From NCBI GenBank assembly GCA_003450815.1, contig DMES01000056.1, positions 4,857 through 28,485 on the forward strand: a stretch of DNA of 23,629 nucleotides, written 5' to 3'. Shown here piece by piece: positions 22,967 to 23,629 of this stretch. A model generated the notes under the pieces. It saw nothing but the letters and a program-made list of their open reading frames with translations. It made no database searches and was not told where the DNA came from. This DNA comes from Elusimicrobiota bacterium (GTDB lineage Bacteria; Elusimicrobiota; Elusimicrobia; Elusimicrobiales; UBA9959). Position 1 is the first letter of the stretch. Each line of letters opens with the position of its first letter. The position numbers and the translations under genes are program-made.

Positions 22967-23625
22967 GTGGTAATCGTGATTTTCCCTGATTGAGATTGAA
23001 AAAGCTGATAATTTTTACCGGTTAATCTATTCAAATGATATGGCAAACCTTTCCCTAAAACATGAGATTTCCTGCCATTAAATCCAAAACTGCTGGACAC
23101 TTGCTCATTAGTATTAAAGGCATCCAACAAATCCCTCTCTTGCTGTGGCGAAAGTTTATCTATGGAGGGCAGTATTTCGGCGAGAGCATTACCATTATCA
23201 AAATTTTCACAGTTCTTGATGGCTATAATAAGCGCATTCACCATCCGTTCATGTTTTGCCAAGATTTTTACTATTTCTTTAGCGGTAGTCATCCAAGAAC
23301 AAGATAACGCCTGAAATTTGCCAATAAATCCGTAAGGATCTTTTCCCAATTTTACAGGAACAATCGGCACGCCACGGGCAAATGCAAATCCCATTTCTTG
23401 ATCGGTCCAAAGACTATCATGGAAGCCATCGGTTAACAAAGCAACAAAAGCATCCATTGAGTCGAGAGCATTTTCGATTTCAATTTGCCATTCCTTCGTG
23501 GGATGAATGTCTTCATGCGCAACAAAACAAGATATTCCATAAAGCTTTAATTCTTCTTTTAATACCGCCACTTCCTTTTTGACTTCTGATTTATGGCTCA
23601 GGAAGACTGCGGTGGTCGGGAGAGT
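22963..23625 (-). CDS. TIR-domain protein, N-terminus unresolved
   Basis: The frame encodes a bacterial TIR domain: AVFLSHKSEVKKEV, then GISCFVAHEDIHPTKEWQIEIENAL, ALLTDGFHDSLW, and TDQEMGFAFARGVPIVPVKLG. The Glu in DQEMG is the likely NADase catalytic residue. The C-terminal half (about 100 residues with ERDLLDAFN, GRKSHVLGKGLPYH and LFQSQSGKITITT) was not recognised. The first TIR strand lies upstream of the nearest usable start, a GTG at 23571. Between it and an in-frame stop at 23626-23628 there is no ATG, GTG or TTG, so the gene may use CTG 23601, be frameshifted, or be damaged. It would deplete NAD+ in an abortive-infection role if active. Confidence 0.75.
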   Translation of the reverse strand, partial: TLPTTAVFLSHKSEVKKEVAVLKEELKLYGISCFVAHEDIHPTKEWQIEIENALDSMDAFVALLTDGFHDSLWTDQEMGFAFARGVPIVPVKLGKDPYGFIGKFQALSCSWMTTAKEIVKILAKHERMVNALIIAIKNCENFDNGNALAEILPSIDKLSPQQERDLLDAFNTNEQVSSSFGFNGRKSHVLGKGLPYHLNRLTGKNYQLFQSQSGKITITT

Positions 23626-23629
23626 CTAG

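Overview
The window looks like a fragment of a bacterial chromosome, probably from an uncultured lineage. Its genes are ordinary bacterial ones: a type I restriction subunit, a MalK-type ABC ATPase, a GH94 phosphorylase and a PfaA-like multidomain synthase, with Shine-Dalgarno sites and ATGA/TAATG overlaps. GC content is mixed by eye: about 50% for most of the window, above 60% in the SNF2/SWIM genes and near 40% in the TIR/DUF3800 stretch. Several families of short tandem and palindromic repeats sit between genes and even inside genes. A phylum cannot be fixed from this; Elusimicrobiota or Omnitrophota-like bacteria are a weak guess from the synthase and repeat style. Every gene lies on the minus strand, so transcription runs from high to low coordinates. 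No tRNA, rRNA, CRISPR array, transposase or integrase was seen.

Defence half (23.6 kb down to 11.8 kb), in transcription order: a TIR-domain protein with no visible start codon; a 22-codon remnant of an hsdR 5' end; a DUF3800 protein overlapping an unrecognised 172-aa protein; a 136-codon hsdR 5' fragment; a SNF2-family helicase with a SWIM zinc-finger partner; an AAA/SMC-like ATPase with a DUF4276 (Toprim-like) partner; and the intact type I restriction subunit hsdR, whose start overlaps the DUF4276 stop. No hsdM or hsdS is present; they may lie beyond the right edge. The hsdR 5' end is therefore present three times as direct repeats that bracket two defence-like cassettes.

The intact HsdR is itself unusual. 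A complete DUF559 (Vsr/PD-(D/E)XK-like) nuclease domain of about 120 residues is inserted in frame between its N-terminal nuclease and its helicase Walker A motif. It is flanked by palindromic CCCTCTCCC-type repeats. One of these repeats, a 64-bp element, recurs without a mismatch in a second loop just before the DEAH box.

Metabolic half (11.7 kb down to 1): a GH94 disaccharide phosphorylase, a GH35 beta-galactosidase-like enzyme and a MalK/UgpC-type ABC ATPase form a sugar uptake and cleavage group, separated by inverted arrays of TGAACC-type repeats. After a 249-bp gap comes the beginning (at least 1,817 codons) of a large iterative synthase with the order KS-AT-KS-ACP-ACP. It is open at the window edge. 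Both ACPs have Thr where the phosphopantetheine-bearing Ser is expected, and the linkers between its domains are encoded by short tandem repeats.
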